Counted from the stretch's first letter, positions 41,699-50,379 are shown. The stretch: DNA of 64,000 nt from Gemmatimonadaceae bacterium (GCA_026706075.1 JAPOZM010000074.1:1-64000), one strand, 5' to 3'. The notes: generated by a model from the sequence alone, not told the origin. Numbers and translations are program-made.

Positions 41699-42315
41699 TG
41701 GAACGCGTTTACTTCAAGCCTTGGATCGGCGAGAACTACTGGAGTGGTCGCCGTTTCGGGAAACGAGTGCTCGTTCTTGGTGAATCGCATTACGAGTGGG
41801 ACAAGGAGATGTGCGGATTGCCACCTGATTTTACAATTCAGTGTATCGAAGATCAGGTATTGGGCTACACAAAACGCTTCTGGACAGAGATTGTGATCGC
41901 GTTCCTGAACAAGCGCCCCTCGGTCGAGGACAAGAGGGAATTCTGGCATTCCTGTGCTTTCTACAACTACATTCAGGAAAGTGTTGGCTTTGGACCACGC
42001 GTACGTCCCACCCGGGAGATGTGGGAAAGAGCCGTGAACCCGTTCAACGCGGTGCTCGCTGAACTACGTCCCGATTTCATCGCCGTGCTTGGCTATGAGT
42101 TGTGGGATAACCTTCCAGAAGATGGCTCACCGGAGCCCACGGTAGGCGGTGCCGACGGCAGTGACGTACACATTTTCCGCTACCCACACTCTGAAGGGGA
42201 CGCATGGGCGTTTCGGATGAAGCATCCATCTGGACGAGGGTTCAGTGCTCGAAGTTGGCATCGCCCCTTGATGCATGCACTTGAGCGTGCGCCGCAACGG
42301 TCTCAGCCGGCGTGA
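41698..42315 (+). CDS. UDG-superfamily-like protein (GESHY type)
   Basis: 205 aa, function not established. RVLVLGESHYEWD looks like motif I of a uracil-DNA-glycosylase-type fold; FWHSCAFYNYIQESVGFGPR and RPDFIAVLGYELWDNL form the core, and KHPSGRGFSARSW resembles the HPS motif II. The starting ATG shares one base with the nadA stop (TGATG). Its G+C content and third-codon bias are well below those of nadA, so it is probably a recent arrival inserted directly after nadA. DNA repair or a defence-related role are both possible. Confidence 0.7.
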   Translation: MERVYFKPWIGENYWSGRRFGKRVLVLGESHYEWDKEMCGLPPDFTIQCIEDQVLGYTKRFWTEIVIAFLNKRPSVEDKREFWHSCAFYNYIQESVGFGPRVRPTREMWERAVNPFNAVLAELRPDFIAVLGYELWDNLPEDGSPEPTVGGADGSDVHIFRYPHSEGDAWAFRMKHPSGRGFSARSWHRPLMHALERAPQRSQPA

Positions 42316-42437
42316 GAACAGTGCCGAAGACTGATCTGTTCTGCTACCGTCCCCAAGCGAGCAGCCGCCCACTCTGGAGAGCTCGGATTGCCATGGGCTG
42401 CGGCGCCCGTTCCCGCAACTGAGGACTTCCTACGCAA

Positions 42438-42515
42438 TCAGGCGGGGCCCCGCCAATCTTGGTCGTCGTCGGCGTCCAGTACCGCGTACAGGGTGGAAAT
42501 GACGACGAAGACCAT
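42438..42515 (-). pseudogene. VapC-type PIN toxin remnant (N-terminal 25 codons)
   Basis: Directly after the antitoxin stop, overlapping it (GTGATG), a frame reads MVFVVISTLYAVLDADDD then stops after 25 codons. It matches the PIN-domain start MVFVDTSALYAVLDADD, but the first catalytic Asp is lost (VI in place of D) and the rest of the roughly 130-residue protein is missing. Confidence 0.65.
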
Positions 42516-42766
42516 CACCCGCGGTAGGCATCCCGCAGGTGCCGATCGTGCTCGACGGCTCCGTTGCCGCCCCCGGAACGGAACCGGCCCGCCGCAGAGA
42601 TCGCCCGAGCCCCGCGCTCGTCATCGCTGACGGCCGTCTCCGCCGAGCGCAGCAGGAGGTCCAGGCCCTGGCGGATCACCGCGGCCATCGAAACTCCCTG
42701 CTCGGCGGCGATTCGCCTGGCCTGTCGCGCCTGTTCTACGGTCAACTGAATCCATGTACGGATCAT
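42515..42766 (-). CDS. VapB-type ribbon-helix-helix antitoxin, orphan
   Basis: 83 aa. MIRTWIQLTVEQARQARRIA then GVSMAAVIRQGLDLLL is a CopG/RHH DNA-binding domain, and the tail (AISAAGRFRSGGG, HDRHLRDAYRG) is the toxin-binding part of VapB partners of PIN toxins. The toxin gene behind it is a 25-codon stub, so this antitoxin has no functional partner here. It might still repress its promoter or neutralise a toxin elsewhere. Confidence 0.75.
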   Translation of the reverse strand: MIRTWIQLTVEQARQARRIAAEQGVSMAAVIRQGLDLLLRSAETAVSDDERGARAISAAGRFRSGGGNGAVEHDRHLRDAYRG

Positions 42767-42812
42767 GCCGAGCGGCTCCAGGCTCTCAGTGCGCTGCGGG
42801 TGGGGACCGGCA

Positions 42813-43070
42813 CTATAGACCGCCAGACGCACCCGAGTCTTCTGACTCCAGGATGCCGGCGATGTCGTCGGAGCCCAGGTTCACCGACCCGGGCCTGTCG
42901 GACGGAACCAAGGGGAACCGAAGCCGGCGGCCGGGTCCCCTCCCCACGGCGCTGCCCACCTTCTCCTCGAGAGCCTCCGTGACGAAGTCCTCAAGGCTCT
43001 TGCCCTGGAGGGACGCGGCGGCCTCGGCCCTGCGGAGGAGATGGTCGGGAACACCTATCTTGGTTGGCAT
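42813..43070 (-). CDS. Second VapB-like antitoxin, orphan
   Basis: 85 aa. N-terminal MPTKIGVPDHLLRRAEAAAS then GKSLEDFVTEALEEKVG is RHH-like, and FPLVPSDRPGSVNLGSDDIA followed by ILESED is the typical toxin-neutralising tail of a VapB subgroup. The tail runs on for seven unusual residues, consistent with loss of the original stop. No toxin gene follows; the next thing downstream is the other antitoxin. ATG 43070 lies across the promoter of the LOG gene on the opposite strand. Confidence 0.7.
   Translation of the reverse strand: MPTKIGVPDHLLRRAEAAASLQGKSLEDFVTEALEEKVGSAVGRGPGRRLRFPLVPSDRPGSVNLGSDDIAGILESEDSGASGGL
43056..43061 (+). promoter_or_regulatory. -10 box (TATCTT) of the LOG-family gene
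   Basis: TATCTT 38 nt before the ATG at 43100; GGGGAG serves as Shine-Dalgarno site. No clear -35. It overlaps the beginning of the opposite-strand antitoxin gene. Confidence 0.4.
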
Positions 43071-43099
43071 TCCTGGAATGTACGGGCTGAAGGGGAGAC

Positions 43100-43657
43100 A
43101 TGGCGGAAACGAAGAGCATCTGCGTGTACTGCGGTTCGAAGGCCGGCTTCGACGAGACCTACCTCCGCGAGGCCGGAGCGCTGGGCCGGGCGATCGCCCG
43201 CCGAGGGATGGGGGTGGTCTACGGCGGCGGGAACGTGGGGCTCATGGGGGCCGTCGCCGAATCCGCCCTGGCCGCCGGGGGCCGCGTCGTGGGGGTCATC
43301 CCGCGCAGCCTCGAGGAGCGGGAGCTGGCCAGCGGCGGGCTGCACGAGCTGATCGTGACCGACGACATGCACGAGCGCAAGGCGATCATGGCCCGCCGGG
43401 CCGACGCCTTCCTGGCCCTGCCGGGCGGGTACGGCACCCTGGAGGAGCTCTTCGAGGCCCTGGCGTGGTCCCAGCTCGGCTTCCACGCCAAGCCGGTGGG
43501 GCTGCTCAACACGGCCGGCTACTTCGACCCCCTGGTGCGCTTCCTCGACCAGGCGGTGGAGCGGGGGTTCCTGCGCCTGAAGGACCGGGCCCTGCTGCAG
43601 GTGGAAGCGGAAGCCGAACCCCTCGTCCGGGACCTGGCCGCGCGGGTCGGCGCTTGA
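43100..43657 (+). CDS. LOG-family (TIGR00730) nucleoside 5'-monophosphate phosphoribohydrolase
   Basis: 185 aa. SICVYCGSKAGFDETY, GVVYGGGNVGLMGAVAESAL and ALPGGYGTLEELFEAL (PGGxGTxxE) are the hallmarks. Known members release cytokinin bases or hydrolyse AMP to adenine and ribose 5-phosphate. Length is normal. It converges on xylA with a 6-nt gap. Confidence 0.93.
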   Translation: MAETKSICVYCGSKAGFDETYLREAGALGRAIARRGMGVVYGGGNVGLMGAVAESALAAGGRVVGVIPRSLEERELASGGLHELIVTDDMHERKAIMARRADAFLALPGGYGTLEELFEALAWSQLGFHAKPVGLLNTAGYFDPLVRFLDQAVERGFLRLKDRALLQVEAEAEPLVRDLAARVGA

Positions 43658-43663
43658 CCGGCC

Positions 43664-44977
43664 TCAGAGATAGCTGTTGATCACGTTCTCCAGCCACTCC
43701 TCGCGTCCGCTCACCCTGGCCGCCTCGCCGTGCTCGTGGACGTACGCCTCCATGTCGGCCAGGGTCGCCTCGCCCCGCAGGATCTTCCGCCCGATCCCCC
43801 GCCGCCAGCCGGCGTAGCGCCCCTTCACGAAGTCGCCCACCACCCCGTCCTCGAGGATCCGCGCCGCCGTCTTCAGCCCCCGGGCGAAGGCGTCCATGCC
43901 GCCGATGTGGGCGTGGAAGAGGTCCTCCACGTCGAAGGAGCCGCGCCGCACCTTGGCGTCGAAGTTGACGCCGCCGGTCCGCAGCCCGCCCTGGCGCAGG
44001 ATGACCATCATCGCGTAGGTCGTGCCGTAGAGGTCGGTGGGGAACTGGTCCGTGTCCCAGCCGAGGAGGAGGTCGCCGCGGTTGGCGTCGATGCTGCCGA
44101 GCCGGCCCTCGGCGGCGGCCACGGTCAGGTCGTGCTCGAAGGTGTGGCCCGCGAGGGTGGCGTGGTTGGCCTCGAGGTTGAGCTTGAAGTCGTCGAGCAG
44201 GTCGTGGGCGCGGAGGAAGCCGAGGACGGTGGCCGCGTCGTAGTCGTACTGGTGCTTGGTCGGCTCCTTCGGCTTCGGCTCGACCAGGAGGGTGCCCCGG
44301 AAGCCGATCTCCTTCTTGTAATCGGCGGCCATGCGCAACAGCCGCGCCATCTGCTCCTGTTCCTGCTTCAGGTCGGTGTTGAGGAGGTTGGAGTAGCCCT
44401 CGCGGCCACCCCAGAACACGTAGTTGGCGCCGCCCAGGGCCTGGGTGCACTCCATGCACTTCTTGATCTGCGCCCCCGCCCAGGCGAAGACGTGGGGGTC
44501 CGGGTTGGTGCCGGCGCCGTGGGTGAAGCGCGCGTTGGAGAAGCAGTTGGAGGTCCCCCACAGCAGCTTCACCCCCGTCTCGCGCTGCAGAGAGGCGGCC
44601 AGCTTCACCATGCGGTCGAGGCGTTCGTTCGTCTCCTTCAGGCTGTCCCCCTCGGGGGAGATGTCGCGGTCGTGGAAGGCCCAGAACGGCACCCCCAGCT
44701 TGGTGAAGAACTCGAAGGCCGCCCGCATCGTATCCTCGGCCGCTTCCATGGGGTCGCGGGAGGTCTCCCAGGGCCGGTCGTAGACCGGGGAGGGTCCGAA
44801 GGGGTCGATGCCGCCGCCCTTCATCGTGTGCCAGTAGACGACGGAGAACCGCAGGTGCTGCTCCATCGTCCGGCGGCCGACCTTCTCCGCCGGGTCGTAG
44901 TGCCGGAAGGCGAAGGGGTTGTCCGTCTCCGGCCCCTCGTACTCCACCTTTCCGATGCCCTCGAAGTACTCCTTCAT
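43664..44977 (-). CDS. xylA: Xylose isomerase
   Basis: 437-aa TIM-barrel enzyme isomerising D-xylose to D-xylulose. FRHYDPAEKVGRRTMEQHL, FWAFHDRDISPEGDSL (catalytic His-Asp), FWGGREGYSNLLNTDLK, LLVEPKPKEPTKHQYDYD, NLEANHATLAGHTFEHDL and IDANRGDLLLGWDTDQFP contain the catalytic and metal ligands. Its ATG overlaps the SDR stop (ATGA). No xylulokinase is present nearby. Confidence 0.97.
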   Translation of the reverse strand: MKEYFEGIGKVEYEGPETDNPFAFRHYDPAEKVGRRTMEQHLRFSVVYWHTMKGGGIDPFGPSPVYDRPWETSRDPMEAAEDTMRAAFEFFTKLGVPFWAFHDRDISPEGDSLKETNERLDRMVKLAASLQRETGVKLLWGTSNCFSNARFTHGAGTNPDPHVFAWAGAQIKKCMECTQALGGANYVFWGGREGYSNLLNTDLKQEQEQMARLLRMAADYKKEIGFRGTLLVEPKPKEPTKHQYDYDAATVLGFLRAHDLLDDFKLNLEANHATLAGHTFEHDLTVAAAEGRLGSIDANRGDLLLGWDTDQFPTDLYGTTYAMMVILRQGGLRTGGVNFDAKVRRGSFDVEDLFHAHIGGMDAFARGLKTAARILEDGVVGDFVKGRYAGWRRGIGRKILRGEATLADMEAYVHEHGEAARVSGREEWLENVINSYL

Positions 44978-45771
44978 CGACTCGTCTCCTCCGGTTCGGG
45001 GGTCACGTACGCCGCGGTGATGCCGCCGTCCACGGTGAAGGCGGTGCCGGTGACGAAGGACGACTCGTCCGACGCCAGGTAGAGGGCCGCGTCGGCGATC
45101 TCCCCGGCCTCACCGAAGCGGCCCATGGGGATGTGGACGAGCCGCCGCTGCCGCTTCTCCTCGGTGTCGAGGTACTTCATCAGCAGCTCGGTGCGCAGCG
45201 GCCCCGGGCACAGGGCGTTGACGCGGATGCCCTCGCGGGCGTGGACCACGGCCAGCTCCCGCGTGAGGGCCAGCACCCCTCCCTTGCTGGCGGTGTAGGC
45301 CAGCTGCGGCACCGCCGCTCCCAACAGGGCGACGAAGGAGGCGGTGTTGACGATCGAGCCGCCGCCGGCGCGGCGCAGGGCCGGCACCCCGTGCTTGCAG
45401 CCCAGGAAGACGCCCTTGAGGTTGACGGCCATCGTCAGGTCCCAGACGGCCTCCTCCGTGTCGACGGCGTCGGCGTCGGCGGCGTGGGAGATGCCGGCGT
45501 TGTTGAACAGCACGTGGAGGGCGCCGAACTCCTCCTCGGCCCGGGCGACCATGTGAGCGCAGTCACGGCCCCGGGAGACGTCGGCCTCCACGAAGACGGC
45601 CCGGCCCCCGGCGGCGGCGACCTCCTCCGCGACAGCCTGTCCCGCCTCGGCATTCACGTCGACGGCTGCAACCCGCGCTCCCTCGGCGGCGAACCGCAGC
45701 GCCGCCTGCCGCCCGATGCCGCTGCCGGCGCCGGTGATCAGGGCCACCTTGCCGTTCAGCCGGCCGGCCAC
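44974..45771 (-). CDS. Short-chain dehydrogenase/reductase coupled to xylA
   Basis: 265-aa SDR. TGAGSGIG near residue 14, NNAG near residue 92, catalytic YTASK and a complete FTVDGG C-terminal element, so it is of the classical FabG/glucose-dehydrogenase type. GTG start with GGGGGAG 7 nt upstream. Overlap with xylA suggests a sugar dehydrogenase acting on xylose or a related pentose (inference). Confidence 0.9.
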   Translation of the reverse strand: MAGRLNGKVALITGAGSGIGRQAALRFAAEGARVAAVDVNAEAGQAVAEEVAAAGGRAVFVEADVSRGRDCAHMVARAEEEFGALHVLFNNAGISHAADADAVDTEEAVWDLTMAVNLKGVFLGCKHGVPALRRAGGGSIVNTASFVALLGAAVPQLAYTASKGGVLALTRELAVVHAREGIRVNALCPGPLRTELLMKYLDTEEKRQRRLVHIPMGRFGEAGEIADAALYLASDESSFVTGTAFTVDGGITAAYVTPEPEETSR

Positions 45772-45772
45772 G

Positions 45773-46054
45773 TCAGGCTCCCCCAGTCCTCACCCTTCCC
45801 GGGGTGGCCGCGGCGGTGGTCCGGGTGGCCCGGAAGGTCGGCCCCACCGGGAGCGGCCGCGGCGCGGCGGCGGCCAGGGCCTCCCGGGAACCCGCGCCCC
45901 ACGGGCCTGCGGTAGCCCGGGGCTGCCGACGGGACCGGCTCGCCGACGGCGGCACGAAGGTGGCGGACGGTTGCGGCGACGCCGTCGTTGAGCCGGGCGG
46001 CGCGGGGGAGAGGAGGTCGATCCGGGGGAGGATGAGGCTGGAAGGGTGGGCCAC
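45773..46054 (-). CDS. Possible leaderless leader gene of the SDR-xylA operon (93 codons)
   Basis: A GTG-started frame beginning 8 nt after a good minus-strand promoter and ending 1 nt before the SDR start. Its first 20 residues, VAHPSSLILPRIDLLSPAPP, look plausible but the rest is Pro/Ala/Ser/Arg-rich and matches nothing. A neighbouring frame (RLNDGVAATVRHLRAAVGEP) looks more protein-like over 25 codons, so this may be a frameshifted relic or only a leader. The remaining 134 nt up to the fbp start hold no other visible element. Confidence 0.35.
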   Translation of the reverse strand: MAHPSSLILPRIDLLSPAPPGSTTASPQPSATFVPPSASRSRRQPRATAGPWGAGSREALAAAAPRPLPVGPTFRATRTTAAATPGRVRTGGA

Positions 46055-46062
46055 GGCGCAGC

Positions 46063-46091
46063 AGTGTACCGGGGCGCCGGGAGAGACGCAA
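46063..46091 (-). promoter_or_regulatory. Promoter TTGCGT-17-TACACT of the SDR-xylA operon
   Basis: Minus strand: -35 TTGCGT (46086-46091), 17-bp spacer, -10 TACACT (46063-46068), then 8 nt and a GTG at 46054, the same leaderless geometry as elsewhere in the window. Confidence 0.55.
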
Positions 46092-46188
46092 GCTGGCCGC
46101 AGCCTGGGCCAGGGCGTTGATTCAGGACCGCGGACGGGCGGCGCGCTCCGCCCTCGAATCCGGCCCGCCCCAAAGGGAGAGCACCGAG

Positions 46189-47178
46189 ATGCTGGGCATG
46201 ACCCTGACCCGGTTCATCATCGAGCAGCAGCGCCAGTTCCCCGGCGTCTCGGGGCGCTTCACCTCCCTCCTGGAGGGGATCACCACGGCCGCCAAGATCA
46301 TCGGCCGCGAGGTGAACAAGGCGGGCCTGGCCGAGACCATGGGCCTCACGGGCCGCATCAACGTCCACGGCGAGCAGGTACAGAAGCTCGACGAGTTCGC
46401 CAACACCACCATCATCCACGCCCTCGACCACACCGGGCTGCTGGCGGCCATGGCCTCGGAGGAGATGGAGGACTTCTACCCGATCCCCGATCCCCACGCC
46501 CGGGGCCCCTACATCCTCGTCTTCGATCCCGTGGACGGCTCCTCGAACATCGACGTGAACGTCAGCATAGGCACCATCTTCTCGATCTACCGTCCGCCCG
46601 GCTCGGCCGCCGCCACCGCCGAGAGCTTCCTGCGGCCCGGCCGCGAGCAGCTGTGCGCCGGCTACTTCGTCTACGGGTCGAGCACGATGCTGGTCTACAC
46701 CACCGGCCGCGGCGTCCACGGCTTCACCCTGGACCCGACGATCGGCGAGTTCCTGCTCTCCCACGAGAGCATCCGCATCCCGGAGAGGGGCGCCATCTAC
46801 AGCGTCAACGAGGGCAACGCCGCCGGCTGGAGCAGCGGCGTGCGCGCCTACGTGGACAGCCGCAAGGAGGGGGGCTGCTCGGCGCGCTACATCGGGTCCC
46901 TGGTCTCCGACTTCCACCGCAACCTTCTCAAGGGCGGCGTCTTCCTCTACCCGGGCGACCGCAAGTCGCCCGAGGGCAAGCTGCGCCTGCTCTACGAGGC
47001 CAGTCCGCTTGCCTTCGTCGCCGAGCAGGCCGGCGGCGCCGCCTCCAACGGCACCGGTCCGATCCTCGACCTGGCGCCGAAGACCCTGCACCAGCGCGTG
47101 CCCCTGGCCATCGGCAGCCGCCTGGACGTGGAGGAGTTCGAGGCGGCGGTGAGCGGCGAGGCCCCCGGCGGCGACTGA
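46189..47178 (+). CDS. fbp: Class 1 fructose-1,6-bisphosphatase
   Basis: 329-aa gluconeogenic phosphatase. The metal-binding LVFDPVDGSSNIDVNVSIGT is intact, MASEEMEDFY supplies another ligand, and GGVFLYPGDRKSPEGKLRLL with YEASPLAFVAEQAGG forms the substrate region. ATG 46189 has AAGGGAG upstream; an upstream TTG at 46117 lacks one. The HOT gene follows after 8 nt, so both are probably one transcript. Confidence 0.95.
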   Translation: MLGMTLTRFIIEQQRQFPGVSGRFTSLLEGITTAAKIIGREVNKAGLAETMGLTGRINVHGEQVQKLDEFANTTIIHALDHTGLLAAMASEEMEDFYPIPDPHARGPYILVFDPVDGSSNIDVNVSIGTIFSIYRPPGSAAATAESFLRPGREQLCAGYFVYGSSTMLVYTTGRGVHGFTLDPTIGEFLLSHESIRIPERGAIYSVNEGNAAGWSSGVRAYVDSRKEGGCSARYIGSLVSDFHRNLLKGGVFLYPGDRKSPEGKLRLLYEASPLAFVAEQAGGAASNGTGPILDLAPKTLHQRVPLAIGSRLDVEEFEAAVSGEAPGGD

Positions 47179-47186
47179 GGAGGAAG

Positions 47187-48467
47187 ATGGAACGCGACAC
47201 CGCCTTCGAGATGGCCACCTCCAGCATCCGCTACGGCTCCGGGGTCACGGCGGAGATCGGCATGGACCTGGCCGACATGGGCGCCCGGCGGGCGCTGCTG
47301 GTCACCGACCCCAAGGTGTCGCGCCTGGAGCCGGTCGCCGTGGCCCGCCAGTCGCTGGACGACGCCGGGGTCGAGCACCAGCTCTACGACGGCGTCCACG
47401 TGGAGCCCACGGACGCCTCCTTCCGCGAGGCGATCGGCGTCGCCGCGGAGGGAGGCTTCGACGCCTACGTCGCCGTGGGCGGCGGCTCCAGCATCGACAC
47501 GGCGAAGGCCGCCAACCTCTACGCCACCCATCCGCCCGGTGACTTCCTCGACTACGTCAACGCCCCCATCGGCCGCGGCCTGCCGGCGCCGGGACCGCTG
47601 AAGCCGCTCATCGCCGTGCCGACCACGGCGGGCACCGGCTCGGAGACGACGGGCGTGGCCATCTTCGACCTGGTGGAGATGAAGGCCAAGACCGGCATCG
47701 CCCACCGCCGCCTGCGGCCGGTGCTGGGCCTCATCGATCCCGACAACACGCGCACCCTGCCCCCGGCGGTGGCCGCCTCCACCGGGCTGGACGTGCTCAG
47801 CCACGCCCTCGAGTCGTACACCGCCATCCCCTACGACCGCAGGCCGCGGCCGGAGAGGCCGGTGCTGCGTCCGGCCTACCAGGGGGCCAACCCGATCAGC
47901 GACCTGTGGGCCCTGCGGGCCCTGGAGATGATGGCCGCCTTCCTGCCGCGGGCCGTGGCCGACCCCGGCGACGACGAGGCGCGGGGGCAGATGCTGCTGG
48001 CCGCCGCCTTCGCCGGCATCGGCTTCGGCAACGCCGGCGTGCACCTGCCCCACGGCATGTCCTACCCCGTGGCCGGCATGGTCCGCGACCACGTGCCGGA
48101 GGGCTACGGCCTCAACTACCCGGTGGTGCCCCACGGCATCGCCGTCATCGTCAACGCCCCGGCGGTCTTCCGCTTCACGGCGCCGGCCGATCCCGGGCGG
48201 CACCTCACGGCCGCCCGCATCCTCGGCGCCGACGTCAGCGGCGTGAGCGACGACGACGCCGGACGGCTACTGGCCGATGCCATCGTCGGCCTCATGCGGC
48301 GGCTCGACATCCCCAACGGTCTGTCCGCCCTCGGCTACGGGCCCGGGGACATCGACGCCCTGGTGGAGGGCACACTTCCCCAGCACCGCGTCACCAAGCT
48401 GTCGCCGCGCCAGGCCGGGGCCGATGAGCTGGCGGGGCTCTTCGAGAAGGCCATGGCGTACTGGTAG
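47187..48467 (+). CDS. Hydroxyacid-oxoacid transhydrogenase (ADHFE1-like iron-dependent alcohol dehydrogenase)
   Basis: 426-aa group III metal-dependent alcohol dehydrogenase. GGGSSIDTAKAANLY and PTTAGTGSE are the NAD and metal-region motifs, and SYTAIPYDRRPRPERPVLRP then AYQGANPISDLWA is the signature of the ADHFE1/HOT subgroup, which oxidises 4-hydroxybutyrate with 2-oxoglutarate as acceptor. Metal-binding histidines appear in LSHALES, HLPHGMSYP and VPHGIAV. GAGGAGGA is placed well before the ATG at 47187. Confidence 0.9.
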   Translation: MERDTAFEMATSSIRYGSGVTAEIGMDLADMGARRALLVTDPKVSRLEPVAVARQSLDDAGVEHQLYDGVHVEPTDASFREAIGVAAEGGFDAYVAVGGGSSIDTAKAANLYATHPPGDFLDYVNAPIGRGLPAPGPLKPLIAVPTTAGTGSETTGVAIFDLVEMKAKTGIAHRRLRPVLGLIDPDNTRTLPPAVAASTGLDVLSHALESYTAIPYDRRPRPERPVLRPAYQGANPISDLWALRALEMMAAFLPRAVADPGDDEARGQMLLAAAFAGIGFGNAGVHLPHGMSYPVAGMVRDHVPEGYGLNYPVVPHGIAVIVNAPAVFRFTAPADPGRHLTAARILGADVSGVSDDDAGRLLADAIVGLMRRLDIPNGLSALGYGPGDIDALVEGTLPQHRVTKLSPRQAGADELAGLFEKAMAYW

Positions 48468-48507
48468 CCGGCCGGCTGCCTCGCGCCGCACCCCGCCTGG
48501 AGGAACC

Positions 48508-49605
48508 ATGCTCCGCATCGCCGATCAGGGCACCATCGACCACACCGAGGGCCGCGGCGCCTACATGCCGTGGATCACGCCCCTGGGGGACGGCTCCTTC
48601 ATCGCCAGCCAGCACGTCGGTTCGGAGCTCGGCTCCCCCGACAACCACGTCCTCGTGCTGCGCTCGGAGGACGGCCGCCGCTTCACGGAGGTCGGCGTCG
48701 CCAGCCCCTCCGGCGACGGCTACGCCTACCGGGCGCCGCAGATCAGCGTCGCCGGTGAGGGCCCCCGGCTGGTCATGACCTGCTGCCGCTTCGAGATCGG
48801 GGGGGACGGGCAGCTCTTCGACCCCGACACCGAGGAGCTGCAGCGGCCGGAGATGTGCCTGCTGTGGTCCGACGACGGCGGCGCTTCCTGGTCGGAGCCG
48901 CAGGTCGTGCCCGTCGACCTGCCCCCGGAGCGCTACACCTGGAACAGCGCCGGCCAGCTGCTGCAGCTGGCGCCGGACCGCTGGATGTGGCCCCTGGAGA
49001 CCTGGAAGCCGAAGGGGTACGAGGGCCCGCCCGACCAGCGGACGTGGGCGATCTTCTCGGCCGACGGCGGCGCCACCTGGGGCGAGCTGACCGAGGTCGC
49101 CAACGACCCCTCGGGCAAGCTCCTCTACTGGGACCTGATGAACTGCCTGCTGCCCGACGGCCGCATCTACAGCCTCATCTGGACCCACCTCTACGGCACC
49201 AGCGACGACATCGAGAACCACTGGGTGATCTCCGACGACGGCGGGCGCACCTGGTCGGAGCCGAGGGCGACGAACCTGCGGGGCCAGGTGTGCACGCCGG
49301 TGCCCCTCGCCGACGGCCGGGTCCTTGCCGTGTACAACTACCGCCACGAGCCCCAGGGCGTGAGGGCCGCCCTCACCGAGGACTTCTCCACCTTCGACAC
49401 CGACAACGAGGCCGTCCTCTTCGACGCCGGCGCCGAGGCCACCCTCGGCGACCCCGACCACGACAACTTCCTCGCCGAGCACATGCTCATCGCCTTCGGC
49501 AAGCCCGGCGGCCGGCGCCTGGACGACGGCACCCTGCTGACCTGGTTCTGGTGCACCTCGGGCGGGGTCACCCACACGCGCTGGGTGCGGCTCGAGGCGG
49601 ACTGA
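48508..49605 (+). CDS. Sialidase-like Asp-box (BNR) beta-propeller protein
   Basis: 365 aa. Three Asp-box motifs are clear: SDDGGASWSEP, SADGGATWGEL and SDDGGRTWSEP. The N-terminus (MLRIADQGTIDHTEGRGAYM) has no signal peptide, so it is cytoplasmic or exported by another route. The sialidase FRIP motif is not evident. May be a glycosidase or a carbohydrate-binding propeller. AGGAACC before the ATG. Confidence 0.82.
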   Translation: MLRIADQGTIDHTEGRGAYMPWITPLGDGSFIASQHVGSELGSPDNHVLVLRSEDGRRFTEVGVASPSGDGYAYRAPQISVAGEGPRLVMTCCRFEIGGDGQLFDPDTEELQRPEMCLLWSDDGGASWSEPQVVPVDLPPERYTWNSAGQLLQLAPDRWMWPLETWKPKGYEGPPDQRTWAIFSADGGATWGELTEVANDPSGKLLYWDLMNCLLPDGRIYSLIWTHLYGTSDDIENHWVISDDGGRTWSEPRATNLRGQVCTPVPLADGRVLAVYNYRHEPQGVRAALTEDFSTFDTDNEAVLFDAGAEATLGDPDHDNFLAEHMLIAFGKPGGRRLDDGTLLTWFWCTSGGVTHTRWVRLEAD

Positions 49606-49621
49606 ACCGCGCCGGGCGGCC

Positions 49622-50347
49622 TCAGCGGCCGCCGTCGTTGCCGGTGTAAACCCTCTCGCCGCGCACCAGCACCGCCTTGCCGTCCGGCGGTCCCGCCAGC
49701 TCATCGGCGCTGCGGTAGCCGATGGTCATGCTCGTGCGGGTGCCCTCGGTGCGGTTGGGGCCGATGCGGTGGAAGATCAGGCTGTCGATGGCCAGCAGCC
49801 CGCCCGCCGGCATCGGCACCGGCACCGCCTGGCCGGTCACGCGCGACTCCCGGATCCAGTCCTGCTCCTCCAGCCGGTGCATCCGCGTCTCGCCGGGCAG
49901 CTGGTGGGTGCCGGGGATCACCTGCGTGCAGCCGTTGTCGAGGGTGGTCTCCTCGAGGTAGTGGATCACCGTCAGCAGACCGCGGCTCCACTGCAGGATG
50001 TCGCGGTGGAAGTAGTCGGAGCGCGCCGAGGCGACGTTCAGGGTGGCGTGGTTGTGGCGGTTGAGGACGACCTCGATGTTGGGACCGAGGAGCGACTCCA
50101 GCGGGTCGAGGACGGCGGCATGGGTCGCCGCCTCGCGGAAGACGGGCGCCCGGTTCCAGACCTGCGACAGCCGCACCACGCGGCCTCCGGGATCGCGCAC
50201 CAGCGGCTCGGCCCCGGCGCCCACGTCGACGTCGATGGCCTGGCGCAACCGCGCCGCCAGCTCTTCCGGCAGGCGGCCGTCGAGCTTGAGGAAGCCGTTG
50301 TGCCGGAACAGCCGCACCTGCTCCGCCGTCAGCGGCGGTCCACTCAT
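49622..50347 (-). CDS. Phytanoyl-CoA dioxygenase (PhyH) family protein
   Basis: 241-aa Fe(II)/2-oxoglutarate oxygenase. The iron ligands are in YFHRDILQW (HxD) and SLIFHRIGPNRTEGTRTSMT (distal His and 2-oxoglutarate Arg), and TLDNGCTQVIPGTHQLPG is the conserved PGSH region. Compact length is usual for the bacterial branch. AGGAG lies 6 nt before the ATG. Diverges from the GH127-like gene. Confidence 0.9.
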   Translation of the reverse strand: MSGPPLTAEQVRLFRHNGFLKLDGRLPEELAARLRQAIDVDVGAGAEPLVRDPGGRVVRLSQVWNRAPVFREAATHAAVLDPLESLLGPNIEVVLNRHNHATLNVASARSDYFHRDILQWSRGLLTVIHYLEETTLDNGCTQVIPGTHQLPGETRMHRLEEQDWIRESRVTGQAVPVPMPAGGLLAIDSLIFHRIGPNRTEGTRTSMTIGYRSADELAGPPDGKAVLVRGERVYTGNDGGR

Positions 50348-50379
50348 GTCAACTCCTCGGATTTCCGCGTTGAAGCCGT

